DNA from: Mycobacterium sp. AZCC_0083
GTDB taxonomy: Bacteria; Actinomycetota; Actinomycetes; Mycobacteriales; Mycobacteriaceae
Assembly: GCF_014202335.1 (NCBI RefSeq)
Contig: NZ_JACHGP010000009.1
Coordinates: 248,001-312,000, forward strand
Length of the DNA stretch: 64,000 nucleotides
Direction of reading: 5' to 3'
The position numbers were made by a program, and so were the translations under genes. This document shows positions 1-8,489 of this stretch, piece by piece. Each line of letters opens with the position of its first letter. Position 1 is the first letter of the stretch. The notes under the pieces are model-generated. The model did not search any database. It saw only the letters and a program-made list of their open reading frames with translations, and was not told the origin of the DNA.

Positions 1-690
1 GGCAAGTTGAGCGATTGCAAGCGCATTGAGCAGCTGAACGTCGCGAAGTCCGCCGCGACCGTTCTTCAGGTCGGGCTCGGCGCGGTGGGCGATCTGACCA
101 CTGCGCTGCCACCGCGACTGGGTGTGATCGACGAGTTCTTCGAAGCGCGAAGCGATCCCGGTGCGCCACTGCCTGCGGGCCCCGCCGACGAGCAGCGCCG
201 ACAGGTCGGAGTCACCCGCGATGTGGCGGGCGTCGAGCATGGCAAGGCCCGCCGAGATGTCCTCGCCTGCGACCTGCAGCGCCTCTGGCACTGTCCTGAC
301 ACTATGGTCGAGGTGAATGTTGGCGTCCCACAAGGGATACCAGAGCAGTTCGGCGACATTGCTGACGATGTCAGGTGGCATGTTGTCGTGCACCAGCGTC
401 AGATCGAGATCGGAGTACGGCAGCAGCTCTCCCCGACCGAGACCACCGGTGGCGACGATGGCGAAGCCACTGGTGGGGGTGATGCCGATCTCGGTGGCCT
501 TTGTGGTGAGCCAGAATTCGTTCAGATCGAGCAGGGCATCACGCAGTGCGGCCGTGTCGAGCTGCTTGGATCCGCCGTTGAGCAGTTGTTGGGCCGCCTT
601 GGCAAGGTCAGTGGCCGCACGCGACGAACCCGCCGCCGGCGCCTCCCATCGAGAGGCCCCGGCGGCGGGATCTGGTGTCTGCTTTGTCAT
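1..690 (-). CDS. glnD: PII uridylyltransferase GlnD, N-terminal part (runs off the left edge)
   Basis: The first 230 or so residues of [protein-PII] uridylyltransferase are visible, read from an ATG at 690 leftward out of the window. The nucleotidyltransferase core is present as GGLGRGELLPYSDLD, with the Gly-Gly, Gly-Arg and Ser-Asp-Leu-Asp metal-binding pattern near residue 85. A later segment with LKNGRGGLRD is also typical of GlnD. The family modifies PII on its T-loop tyrosine according to glutamine supply; in mycobacteria and other actinobacteria it may adenylylate rather than uridylylate. It is the last gene of amt-glnB-glnD, 86 bases after glnB. The HD and ACT domains lie outside the window and cannot be judged. 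Confidence 0.93.
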   Translation of the reverse strand, partial: MTKQTPDPAAGASRWEAPAAGSSRAATDLAKAAQQLLNGGSKQLDTAALRDALLDLNEFWLTTKATEIGITPTSGFAIVATGGLGRGELLPYSDLDLTLVHDNMPPDIVSNVAELLWYPLWDANIHLDHSVRTVPEALQVAGEDISAGLAMLDARHIAGDSDLSALLVGGARRQWRTGIASRFEELVDHTQSRWQRSGQIAHRAEPDLKNGRGGLRDVQLLNALAIAQLA

Positions 691-776
691 CTCGGCCCTT
701 CCCCGGCGTAGCGATTGATTCACACTCGGTGCTCGTCCGGGAGACGGAGCCTCAGATGGATCGGTTCACAGGTGCA

Positions 777-1115
777 TCAGATGGCGTCGGTCCCCCGTTC
801 ACCGGTGCGTACCCGCACTACGGTGTCGACTGGACTGACCCACACCTTGCCGTCACCGATCTTGCCGGTGCGGGCCGCTTGGACGATGACGTCCACCACC
901 TTGTCGACGGCGGAGTCGTCCACCAGGACCTCGACTCGCACCTTCGGCACGAAGTCGACGGAGTACTCCGCACCTCGGTAGACCTCTGTGTGGCCCTTCT
1001 GGCGTCCGTAGCCCTGTACCTCACTGACGGTCATTCCGAGGATGCCCGACTGTTCGAGACCCGTCTTGACGTCTTCGAGAGTGAACGGCTTGACGATCGC
1101 AGTGATCAGCTTCAT
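777..1115 (-). CDS. glnB: nitrogen regulatory protein PII
   Basis: A 112-residue PII trimer-forming signal protein that reads 2-oxoglutarate and ATP/ADP and acts on nitrogen assimilation, including the Amt channel. The T-loop carries Tyr51 in RGAEYSVDF, the residue modified by GlnD, and the C-terminal signature is KIGDGKVWV. Two ATGs compete. The one at 1124 overlaps the amt stop as ATGA but directly abuts a GGAGGT ribosome site. The one at 1115 lies 9 bases after that site and gives the conserved start MKLITAIVKPF, so 1115 is chosen. It is the second gene of the amt-glnB-glnD operon. Confidence 0.96.
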   Translation of the reverse strand: MKLITAIVKPFTLEDVKTGLEQSGILGMTVSEVQGYGRQKGHTEVYRGAEYSVDFVPKVRVEVLVDDSAVDKVVDVIVQAARTGKIGDGKVWVSPVDTVVRVRTGERGTDAI

Positions 1116-1120
1116 TTCCC

Positions 1121-2500
1121 TCATACCTCCGAGCTGTGCTGGCCGAGAACCGAGGTGCTGCCGACTGTGCTGAAGTCATAACCGGTTTCAGCGTGCTCGG
1201 CCTCATCGATGCCGTTGACCTCATCTTCTTCACCGAGGCGAAGGCCAATGGTGTATTTCAGGATCAACGCCAAGATAGTCGTAACGATGAACGAGTACGC
1301 GAGAACCGCGAACGCACCGATCGCCTGGCGCCACAGTTGATCGAATCCACCGCCGTAGAACAACCCCTTCACGGCAGCGGGCGCCTCGGGCGCCGCGAGG
1401 AAACCGATCAGCAAGGTACCGGTGAGACCACCGATCATGTGCACCCCGACTACGTCGAGGGCATCGTCGAAGCCGAACTTGAACTTCAGCCCCACAGCCA
1501 GCGCACACAACGCGCCGCCGATGAAACCGACCGCCAGCGCACCGAGCACGTTGACCGACGAACAGGACGGCGTGATCGCGACGAGGCCAGCCACGATGCC
1601 CGACGCGGCACCCAACGAGGTGGCGTGCCCGTCGCGGATCTTCTCGACGAGCAGCCAGGCCAGCATGGCGGTACCGGTAGCAACGGTGGTGGTCACGAAT
1701 GTCGACGCCGCGATGCCACCCGAGCTAAGAGCCGAACCGGCGTTGAATCCGTACCAACCGAACCACAGCAGACCGGCGCCCAGCATCACGAACGGCAGGT
1801 TGTGCGGTCGCATCGGCGCCCCGGGCCAGCCCTTGCGCTTACCAAGAACGATGGCCAATGCCAGGCCGGCGGCACCCGAGTTGATGTGGACCGCAGTACC
1901 ACCGGCGAAGTCGATTGCCTTGAGTTTGTTCGCAATCCAGCCACCGGTCTCACCGGTGAAGCCGTCGAAGGCGAACACCCAGTGCGCGACGGGGAAGTAG
2001 ACGAATGTCGCCCACAGACCCGCGAACACCAGCCAGGCCCCGAACTTCATGCGATCGGCGATGGCGCCGGAGACCAGGGCCACGGTGATGATCGCGAACA
2101 TCAGCTGGAACATCACGAACACCAATTGCGGGATCGTGCCTGCCAGTGGGATGTTCACCGCATCGACCGCGGCAGTCCCGGTGCTGGGATCCGCGGGAAC
2201 CGCGGCAACAGCGTTACCGCCGATGAGACCCTTGAGTCCCCAGTACTGCGTCGGGTCGCCGACGAAGTTACCGACGTCATTGCCGAAGGACAGCGAGTAG
2301 CCGTACAGCACCCACAGCACCGTCACGACACCCATGGCGCTGATGCTCATCATCAGCATGTTGAGCACGCCCTTGGCGCGCACCATGCCGCCGTAGAAGA
2401 ACGCGAGTCCCGGAGTCATCAGCAACACCAGTGCGGAACTCGCCAGCATCCATGCCGTATCCCCTGTGTCGGGGATACCCATTATCGGGAAGCCATCCAC
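1121..2500 (-). CDS. amt: ammonium transporter Amt
   Basis: A 459-residue ammonium channel of the Amt/MEP/Rh family, with about eleven membrane spans and a conserved early segment LLMTPGLAFFYGGMV. The two pore histidines are visible in GGTAVHINSG and in VVGVHMIGG. The C-terminal cytoplasmic tail, which contacts PII in this family, ends with GLRLGEEDE and a variable Ser/Glu-rich end. The start is GTG at 2500, 9 bases after AGGAGG. Its stop overlaps the first possible glnB start, which suggests coupled translation. A GlnR-type operator lies 72-140 bases upstream, so expression is probably induced under nitrogen limitation (inference). Confidence 0.96.
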   Translation of the reverse strand: MDGFPIMGIPDTGDTAWMLASSALVLLMTPGLAFFYGGMVRAKGVLNMLMMSISAMGVVTVLWVLYGYSLSFGNDVGNFVGDPTQYWGLKGLIGGNAVAAVPADPSTGTAAVDAVNIPLAGTIPQLVFVMFQLMFAIITVALVSGAIADRMKFGAWLVFAGLWATFVYFPVAHWVFAFDGFTGETGGWIANKLKAIDFAGGTAVHINSGAAGLALAIVLGKRKGWPGAPMRPHNLPFVMLGAGLLWFGWYGFNAGSALSSGGIAASTFVTTTVATGTAMLAWLLVEKIRDGHATSLGAASGIVAGLVAITPSCSSVNVLGALAVGFIGGALCALAVGLKFKFGFDDALDVVGVHMIGGLTGTLLIGFLAAPEAPAAVKGLFYGGGFDQLWRQAIGAFAVLAYSFIVTTILALILKYTIGLRLGEEDEVNGIDEAEHAETGYDFSTVGSTSVLGQHSSEV

Positions 2501-2571
2501 TCGCAGTTTCCTCCTTCGCCCATGCCACGGTTAGGCACCGTTGACCTAGGCAGTGACAATGCGCAGTGGTT

Positions 2572-2641
2572 GTTTCGCGGATGACGCGCCCGTGTTTCGC
2601 TCGTGTGAACGGATCTATGGATTGCGTTTCGGCGGTGTTAA
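2572..2641 (-). promoter_or_regulatory. predicted GlnR operator of amt-glnB-glnD
   Basis: Read on the reverse strand, boxes TTCAC (2609-2605), GAAAC (2598-2594), GCGTC (2587-2583) and GAAAC (2576-2572) are separated by exactly six bases each. This is the a-b-a-b layout of actinobacterial GlnR sites. A further pair, TTAAC (2641-2637) and GAAAC (2630-2626), also with a six-base gap, lies just upstream. The amt start is at 2500. GlnR control of amtB-glnB-glnD is known in M. smegmatis; binding here is inferred. Confidence 0.72.
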
Positions 2642-2702
2642 TCCCCTTGTCACGCAATATGCGGACCTCGGGGACCTGCGACGATTAGCCGCCTAGAGCG
2701 CG

Positions 2703-3995
2703 TCAACCCAAGAGCGCATCGACGAACGCAGCGGGCTCGAACGGTGCCAGGTCGTCGGGCCCCTCGCCGAGCCCGACCAGCTTGACGGGCACACCGAGCT
2801 CCTGCTGAACCCGAAAGACGATCCCGCCCTTGGCAGTTCCGTCCAGTTTGGTCAGCACCACGCCGGTGATGTCGACGACTTCGGCGAAGACCCGTGCCTG
2901 GGGCAGCCCGTTCTGGCCGATCGTGGCGTCGAGCACCAGCAGCACCTCGTCGACCTCCGCACGCTTGCTGACCACGCGCTTGACCTTGCCGAGTTCGTCC
3001 ATCAGGCCGGTCTTGGTGTGCAGCCGGCCCGCGGTGTCGATCACCACCACGTCGGCCCCGGTCTCGATCCCCTTGTCGACGGCGTCGAACGCCACCGACG
3101 CCGGATCGGCGCCCTCGGGGCCACGCACGACCTCCGCGCCGACCCTGGAGCCCCAGCTCTGCAACTGGTCGGCTGCCGCTGCGCGGAAGGTATCGGCTGC
3201 ACCGAGCACCACGCGACGGCCGTCGGCGACGAGCACGCGGGCGAGCTTGCCGACGGTGGTGGTCTTGCCGGTTCCGTTGACGCCGACGACCAGCAGCACC
3301 GACGGTTTGTCGTCGTGCGGCAGCGCCTTGATCGAGCGGTCGAGGCCGGGCTGCAACGCCGAGATCAGGACGGAGCGCAGCACGGCGCGGGCGTCCGCCT
3401 CGCAGCGGACGTTGTTGCTCGCCATCTCCGAGCGCAACGCGGCGACGACGGATTGGGTGACGACCGGGCCCAGATCGGCGATCAGCAGGGTGTCCTCGAC
3501 CGACTCCCACGACTCCTCGTCGAGGTCACCGCCGCCGAGCAGGCCCAGCATGCTGCGCCCGAGGGTGCTCTGCGACTTGGCGAGCCGTCCGCGTAGCCGC
3601 TCCAGCCTGCCGTCGGCCGGTTCGATGGCCTCGACGTCGGGTGCGGCTGGCTCCGGCGGGGCCTCGACGGGTGGCTCGGGAAGCCGAACGTCGGAGATCG
3701 TCCGCTTGGGTGCGTCGCGCGGGATGGTCGCGTCGTCCCCGACCGCGGGGAGACCGCTGGTGTCGATGCGTTCCTGGGGTGGGGCCGGCGCCTCGACGGG
3801 TTCCCGGGTCTCCGTGGCCTGGCTGAAGGTGATGCCTGACGACGCCGTGTAACCGCCCGACCTGTCCACTGGTGTGGCAGCGTCCGGCTTGGACAGGCTG
3901 ACCTGCCGTCGGCGGTAGCGCACCAGCCCTAGGACGAGGGCGGCTACGACGAGGACGGCAACGATCGCGAGTGCGATCCACAAACCTTGGGACAC
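2703..3995 (-). CDS. ftsY: signal recognition particle receptor FtsY
   Basis: A 430-residue SRP-receptor GTPase that docks ribosome-SRP complexes at the membrane for co-translational insertion. It starts with a membrane helix (about residues 5-25, WIALAIVAVLVVAALVLGL), followed by an acidic/proline-rich linker to about residue 125 and then the NG domain. The GTPase motifs are GVNGTGKTTT, DTFRAAAADQ, DTAGRL and TKLDG. The start is GTG at 3995. The N-terminal membrane anchor is usual in actinobacteria, unlike E. coli FtsY. It follows smc by 72 bases on the same strand; amt lies downstream across the 200-base GlnR region, so amt probably has its own promoter. Confidence 0.97.
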   Translation of the reverse strand: MSQGLWIALAIVAVLVVAALVLGLVRYRRRQVSLSKPDAATPVDRSGGYTASSGITFSQATETREPVEAPAPPQERIDTSGLPAVGDDATIPRDAPKRTISDVRLPEPPVEAPPEPAAPDVEAIEPADGRLERLRGRLAKSQSTLGRSMLGLLGGGDLDEESWESVEDTLLIADLGPVVTQSVVAALRSEMASNNVRCEADARAVLRSVLISALQPGLDRSIKALPHDDKPSVLLVVGVNGTGKTTTVGKLARVLVADGRRVVLGAADTFRAAAADQLQSWGSRVGAEVVRGPEGADPASVAFDAVDKGIETGADVVVIDTAGRLHTKTGLMDELGKVKRVVSKRAEVDEVLLVLDATIGQNGLPQARVFAEVVDITGVVLTKLDGTAKGGIVFRVQQELGVPVKLVGLGEGPDDLAPFEPAAFVDALLG

Positions 3996-4067
3996 CGCAG
4001 CATTGTCTCAGGGTCGGCGGGCGGTGATTACCAGCGGCTCAGGGCGCCTCGGCCTTACCAGCCACAA

Positions 4068-7000
4068 CTACCCCCCGGTCGCTTCGCTCTTGCCCGCCGA
4101 AATCAGCTCCTGGCCGCGCATCCTCTGCGAGATCACCGTCGTGATGCCGTCGTCGCGCATCGTCACGCCGTACAGCGCGTCGGCGATCTCCATCGTCGGC
4201 TTCTGGTGTGTGATCACGATCAGCTGGGAAACCTCGCGCAGCTGCTCGAACAGACTGATCAGGCGGCGAAGGTTGACGTCGTCCAGCGCAGCCTCGACCT
4301 CGTCCATGACGTAGAACGGCGACGGACGGGCGCGGAAGATCGCGACCAGCATCGCCACGGCGGTCAGCGACTTCTCGCCACCGGACAGCAGCGAGAGCCG
4401 CTTGATCTTCTTGCCGGGCGGGCGGGCCTCCACCTCGATGCCCGTGGTGAGCATGTCGTCGGGGTTGGTCAGCAGCAGCCTGCCCTCACCGCCGGGGAAC
4501 AGCGTCGCGAAGACCTGGGTGAACTCCCGCTCCACGTCGGCGTACGCCTCCGCGAAAACCTGCAGGATGCGGTCGTCGACGTCGGCGATCACATCGAGCA
4601 GGTCCTTGCGCGCGGCCTTCACGTCCTCGAGCTGGGTGGACAGGAAGTTGTACCGCTCCTCCAGCGCGGCGAACTCCTCCAGCGCCAGCGGGTTTACCCG
4701 GCCGAGTTCGGCGAGTTCGCGTTCTGCCTTCTTGGCGCGCCGTTCCTGGGTGGGCCGGTCGAACGGCAGAGGAGCCGGCGCGGTGACCTGCTCGCCGCGC
4801 TCCTTGGCCTGTTCGTACTCGGCCATCTCCAATTCGGTTGGCGGCAACGACACCTCGGGCCCGTATTCGGCGACGAGGTCGGCGACGGCCATGCCGAACT
4901 GTTCGAGGGCATGCTGCTCGAGTTGCTCGATGCGAAGCGCCGCTTGGGCTTTGGCGACTTCGTCGCGATGAAGCGCGTCGGTGATGGCGGCGATCCTGGT
5001 GCTGAGCTCGTTGACCTCGGCGCGCGCCTTGGTGAGCGCCTCGCCGCGATGGGTACGTTCGACGGCCAACTCGTTGCGGTTGCGCTCGGCCACCGCGACG
5101 GCAGACGCAAGCCTCGCGGCCACCAGGCGTCCCGATTCGGCGACCGCCGCCGCAACCGTCGCGGCGTGCTGGCGGGCGTCACGCGCCCGCTGTGCACGCA
5201 TCCGCGACTCCCGCTCGGCCGCGGCAGCCCTGCGCAGCGAATCCGCCTTGCCGCGAACGGCATTCGCGCGTTCTTCGGCGGTGCGCACGGAGAGCCGGGC
5301 CTCCACCTCGGCAGAGCGGGCGGCCTCGGCCGCGGCCGTCGACTCCAGGCGATCGACCGGCTGGGACTCCATCGTGGGTGCCTGTTGCGCATTGTGCAGA
5401 CGGGTCTCGAGCTCGGTCAGTTCCTCGACCGTGGCTACCCGGCCCATCTCGAGCTCGTCGCGCTGCTTGATCAAACGCTGCCATTCGTCCTCGGAGGCCC
5501 TGGCGTCCTGACCAAGTCGGCCGAGCTGCTCGTAGATCGACGAGATCGCGGCATCGGATTCGTTGAGCGCGGCCAGCGCCTGCTCGGCGGAGTCCTGCCG
5601 CGCCGACTGCTCGGCGAGCGCGCCCGACAACGCGGCCGACAGCTCGCGGGTCTGCCGCTCGCTGGCTTCGAGTTCGACGCGGGCCTTCTCGATCTCCGAG
5701 GTGATCTCCAGGGTGCTCGGCTTGCGATCGGAGCCGCCGTTGACCCATCCCGCACCGACGATGTCGCCGTCCGTCGTCACGGCACGCAGTTGCGGACGCG
5801 TCGCGACGAGGTCGAGCGCAGCGCCTAGGTGGTCGACGACCACAACCCTTGCCAGCAGAGCGGTGAACGCGCCACGCAGCCGCGCTGGGGCGTCGACCAG
5901 TTCGAGGGCCCACTGCGCACCGTCGGGCAACGGACCCCCCGAGTCGCCATGCGGGGCAGCGTTGTCGGGCCAATCGCCGAGCACGATCGCGGCGCGTCCG
6001 CCGTCGCGGTCCTTGAGTGCAGTGACCGCCGCACGGGCGGCACCGAAGTCGTCGGCGGCGAGGGCGTCAGCGGCCGCACCCAGCACCGCGGCCACCGCCA
6101 CCTCGTAACCGGGGCGGACCCGGACCATCTTGGCGACGGAGCCGAAAAGCCCTGGGCCGGTGTGGTTCTCCTGCAGCCAGGCCGCGCCGTCCTTGCGGTC
6201 AAGGCCAACCGACAGCGCGTCGATGCGCGCCCGAAGCGAGGCCACCTGTCGTTCGGCGCCGCGTTCGGCCGCTTGTAATTCGGCTACCCGCTCGTCGGCC
6301 AGCCGCAGGGCGGTGACGGTGCGGTCGTGGTGATCGTCGAGGCCCACCTCGCCTGCGTCGAGCTCGCCGACGCGCGCCTGCACCGTCTCGAACTCGGCCT
6401 TCGTCACCTGGACCCGGCTCGCGGACTCCTCGATGCCCACCGACAGCCGCGCGACGCCCTCGTCGATCGACTCGACGCGGGTGCGCATGGTGTCGACCTG
6501 GCCTGCGAGCCGGGCCAGCCCCTCCCGACGATCGGCTTCGGCGCGGGTCGCGGCCATGTGCGAGCGTTCCGCTTCTGCCGCAATGCTTTCGCGCTCGGCG
6601 AGCTCAGCGCGAGTTGCCTCGAGCAGTTCCTTCGACTCGTTGAGTGCGGCGATGAGTTCCCGTTCGCGGGCGGCGACCTCTTCGGCTTCGGCCTCAAGGG
6701 CCTCCGGGTCGGGGCCGGAGGATGCCTCGATGCCGATCTCGAGGTGCTGGGCGCGCTCGGAGGCGATCCGGACCGTCGCAGAGAGCCGTTCGGCCAACGC
6801 CGACAGCCGGAACCACGTCTGCTGTGCCGCTTCGGCCCTCCCGGTGAGACCCGACACTGCAGACTCGTGGGCCGCCAGTTCGAAGGTCGCCTCGTCCAGG
6901 CGGGTCGCGAGGTCGTCGTGATCCTTGCGCAGCGTCGTCTCGGCCTGGTTGGTGTCGTCGAACTCGGCCTGCCGTTTGACCAGGTCGTCGGCCGCCAGTC

Positions 7001-7682
7001 GCAGCCGGGCGTCGCGCAGATCGGCCTGGATGGTCTGGGCGCGGCGGGCCATCTCGGCTTGCCTGCCCAGCGGCTTGAGCTGGCGGCGCAACTCGGTGGT
7101 GAGGTCGGTAAGGCGCGCGAGGTTGGCCGACATCGAGTCGAGCTTGCGGACCGCCTTCTCCTTGCGCTTGCGGTGCTTGAGCACACCAGCGGCTTCCTCG
7201 ATGAACGCCCGGCGGTCCTCGGGGCGGGATTCGAGGATCTCGGACAACTTGCCCTGACCGACGATGACGTGCATCTCGCGGCCGATGCCGGAGTCGCTCA
7301 GGAGTTCCTGTACATCCATCAATCGGCAACTGCTGCCGTTGATCTCGTATTCGCCGGCGCCGTCGCGGAACATGCGCCGCGTGATGGACACCTCGGAGTA
7401 CTCGATCGGCAGTGCGTTGTCGGAGTTGTCGATCGTCAGCGTCACCTCGGCGCGGCCCAGCGGCGCCCGCGACGACGTGCCTGCGAAGATGACGTCTTCC
7501 ATCTTGCCGCCGCGCAGTGTCTTGGCGCCCTGCTCGCCCATCACCCACGTCAAGGCGTCGACGACGTTGGACTTACCCGATCCGTTGGGCCCAACGACGC
7601 AGGTGATACCGGGTTCGAAGCGAAGAGTCGTCGGCGACGCGAAGGATTTGAAACCCTTCAGCGTCAGACTCTTGAGGTGCAC
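4068..7682 (-). CDS. smc: chromosome segregation ATPase SMC
   Basis: A condensin subunit of about 1204 residues that organises the chromosome. The order is typical: N-terminal ATPase half with Walker A GPNGSGKSN, a long coiled coil, a hinge at about residues 505-675 (AWLQENHTGPGLFGSVA onward), a second coiled coil, then the signature LSGGEKSL and Walker B VMDEVEAALDD. Reading is open to a GTG at 7694, but the family N-terminus (Met, Leu-Lys-Ser-Leu) matches the GTG at 7682; neither has a strong ribosome site. An acylphosphatase gene ends 15-27 bases upstream, as in M. tuberculosis, and ftsY follows downstream. Confidence 0.96.
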   Translation of the reverse strand: MHLKSLTLKGFKSFASPTTLRFEPGITCVVGPNGSGKSNVVDALTWVMGEQGAKTLRGGKMEDVIFAGTSSRAPLGRAEVTLTIDNSDNALPIEYSEVSITRRMFRDGAGEYEINGSSCRLMDVQELLSDSGIGREMHVIVGQGKLSEILESRPEDRRAFIEEAAGVLKHRKRKEKAVRKLDSMSANLARLTDLTTELRRQLKPLGRQAEMARRAQTIQADLRDARLRLAADDLVKRQAEFDDTNQAETTLRKDHDDLATRLDEATFELAAHESAVSGLTGRAEAAQQTWFRLSALAERLSATVRIASERAQHLEIGIEASSGPDPEALEAEAEEVAARERELIAALNESKELLEATRAELAERESIAAEAERSHMAATRAEADRREGLARLAGQVDTMRTRVESIDEGVARLSVGIEESASRVQVTKAEFETVQARVGELDAGEVGLDDHHDRTVTALRLADERVAELQAAERGAERQVASLRARIDALSVGLDRKDGAAWLQENHTGPGLFGSVAKMVRVRPGYEVAVAAVLGAAADALAADDFGAARAAVTALKDRDGGRAAIVLGDWPDNAAPHGDSGGPLPDGAQWALELVDAPARLRGAFTALLARVVVVDHLGAALDLVATRPQLRAVTTDGDIVGAGWVNGGSDRKPSTLEITSEIEKARVELEASERQTRELSAALSGALAEQSARQDSAEQALAALNESDAAISSIYEQLGRLGQDARASEDEWQRLIKQRDELEMGRVATVEELTELETRLHNAQQAPTMESQPVDRLESTAAAEAARSAEVEARLSVRTAEERANAVRGKADSLRRAAAAERESRMRAQRARDARQHAATVAAAVAESGRLVAARLASAVAVAERNRNELAVERTHRGEALTKARAEVNELSTRIAAITDALHRDEVAKAQAALRIEQLEQHALEQFGMAVADLVAEYGPEVSLPPTELEMAEYEQAKERGEQVTAPAPLPFDRPTQERRAKKAERELAELGRVNPLALEEFAALEERYNFLSTQLEDVKAARKDLLDVIADVDDRILQVFAEAYADVEREFTQVFATLFPGGEGRLLLTNPDDMLTTGIEVEARPPGKKIKRLSLLSGGEKSLTAVAMLVAIFRARPSPFYVMDEVEAALDDVNLRRLISLFEQLREVSQLIVITHQKPTMEIADALYGVTMRDDGITTVISQRMRGQELISAGKSEATGG

Positions 7683-7709
7683 GACGTGCCACACTACCGC
7701 CGCGTCGGG

Positions 7710-7997
7710 CTATCTCTCGCCGAAGCCCACGAACGGCTCCGTGGTGTCGGACCAGTCCGCCACCACGGTATCCACGCTGCCTGGGGTTTCGCCGCTCCGC
7801 AGCAGGTCAAGCAGTCGCTCGCAGGACGCCCGCGGACCCTGCGCGACGACGTGCACGCGCCCGTCCTGCTTGTTGGCGGCGAACCCCGTCAGCCCCAGTT
7901 CCAACGCCCGGGACCGGGTCCACCACCGGAAACCCACACCCTGGACGTAGCCGTGCACCCAGGCCGTCAGCCGGACCTCTTGGTCAGGATTGGCCAC
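7710..7997 (-). CDS. acyP: acylphosphatase
   Basis: A 95-residue enzyme hydrolysing acyl-phosphate bonds such as those of acetyl phosphate or 1,3-bisphosphoglycerate. The signature GYVQGVGFRWWT holds the phosphate-binding arginine, and the catalytic asparagine is in FAANKQDGRV. The length fits the family (about 90-100). Its start lies 14 bases inside the end of the OsmC gene upstream, indicating co-transcription. The position before smc is conserved in mycobacteria. Confidence 0.94.
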   Translation of the reverse strand: MANPDQEVRLTAWVHGYVQGVGFRWWTRSRALELGLTGFAANKQDGRVHVVAQGPRASCERLLDLLRSGETPGSVDTVVADWSDTTEPFVGFGER

Positions 7998-8400
7998 TAT
8001 TGGTCACTTCGAACGTGACCTCGGTGCCGGACTTCAGGGTCCGTCCCACGGTGCACACCTTGTCGATGGACCGTTCGACCACAGTCTTCAGCTTCACGAT
8101 CTCGTCCTCGGACAGTCCCGACAGGTCGATGACGAGGTTCTCCTCGATGAGCGGATAGCGCTCCCGAGCGCGGTCGGCGGGGCCGGACACTTTGATCGTC
8201 GTCTGGTAGTCGTCGCCGAGCCGGCTGCGCAGCGGATGGTCGCTGCTCATCCCGCTGCACGCGGCCAACGCGATCTTGAGCAGCTCGCCGGGGGTGAAGA
8301 CGCCCTCGACGTCCTCCGACCCGATGAGCACCTCCGCGCCCCGCGAACTGCGGCCGGTGTAGCGGCGCACGCCCGTGCGCTCAACCCAGAGATCCGTCAT
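7984..8400 (-). CDS. OsmC/Ohr family peroxiredoxin-like protein
   Basis: A 138-residue protein of the OsmC superfamily, thiol peroxidases that reduce organic hydroperoxides. Both redox cysteines are present, in AACSGMSS (about residue 48) and in DKVCTVGRTL (about residue 116), with the expected spacing. The N-terminus RRYTGRSSRGAEVLIG and a central SGPADRARERYP strand region match the fold. It overlaps acyP by 14 bases. An inverted repeat lies between it and mutM. It corresponds by position to Rv2923c; its substrate is unknown. Confidence 0.88.
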   Translation of the reverse strand: MTDLWVERTGVRRYTGRSSRGAEVLIGSEDVEGVFTPGELLKIALAACSGMSSDHPLRSRLGDDYQTTIKVSGPADRARERYPLIEENLVIDLSGLSEDEIVKLKTVVERSIDKVCTVGRTLKSGTEVTFEVTNSGQS

Positions 8401-8416
8401 GTGGTTCCTTTCCTAT

Positions 8417-8478
8417 CGCGAGCGCGCGTGTTTGCACACGACACGCCGCGAAAAACCAGCAGTCTGCGCGCGCTCGCG
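8417..8478. repeat. inverted repeat with perfect 12-base arms
   Basis: CGCGAGCGCGCG at 8417-8428 is the exact reverse complement of 8467-8478, separated by 38 bases that include an A5 run. It fills the gap between mutM (ending 8490) and the OsmC gene start (8400). It may be a terminator or attenuator between co-oriented genes, or a member of an intergenic palindrome family; copy number cannot be tested from one window. Confidence 0.6.
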
Positions 8479-8489
8479 CCGTGTTGAGA

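Noticed and set aside
4000..4067. Terminator between smc and ftsY
   Set aside because: No stem of useful length in the 72-base gap; the two genes may be co-transcribed.
3987..5828. Forward open frame of 613 codons opposite smc
   Set aside because: It lies antisense to the well-supported smc gene; high-GC DNA leaves long open shadows. No domain recognised.
6327..8018. Forward open frame of 563 codons
   Set aside because: Antisense to the N-terminal half of smc and acyP; composition is of a shadow frame (His/Arg/Gly-rich).
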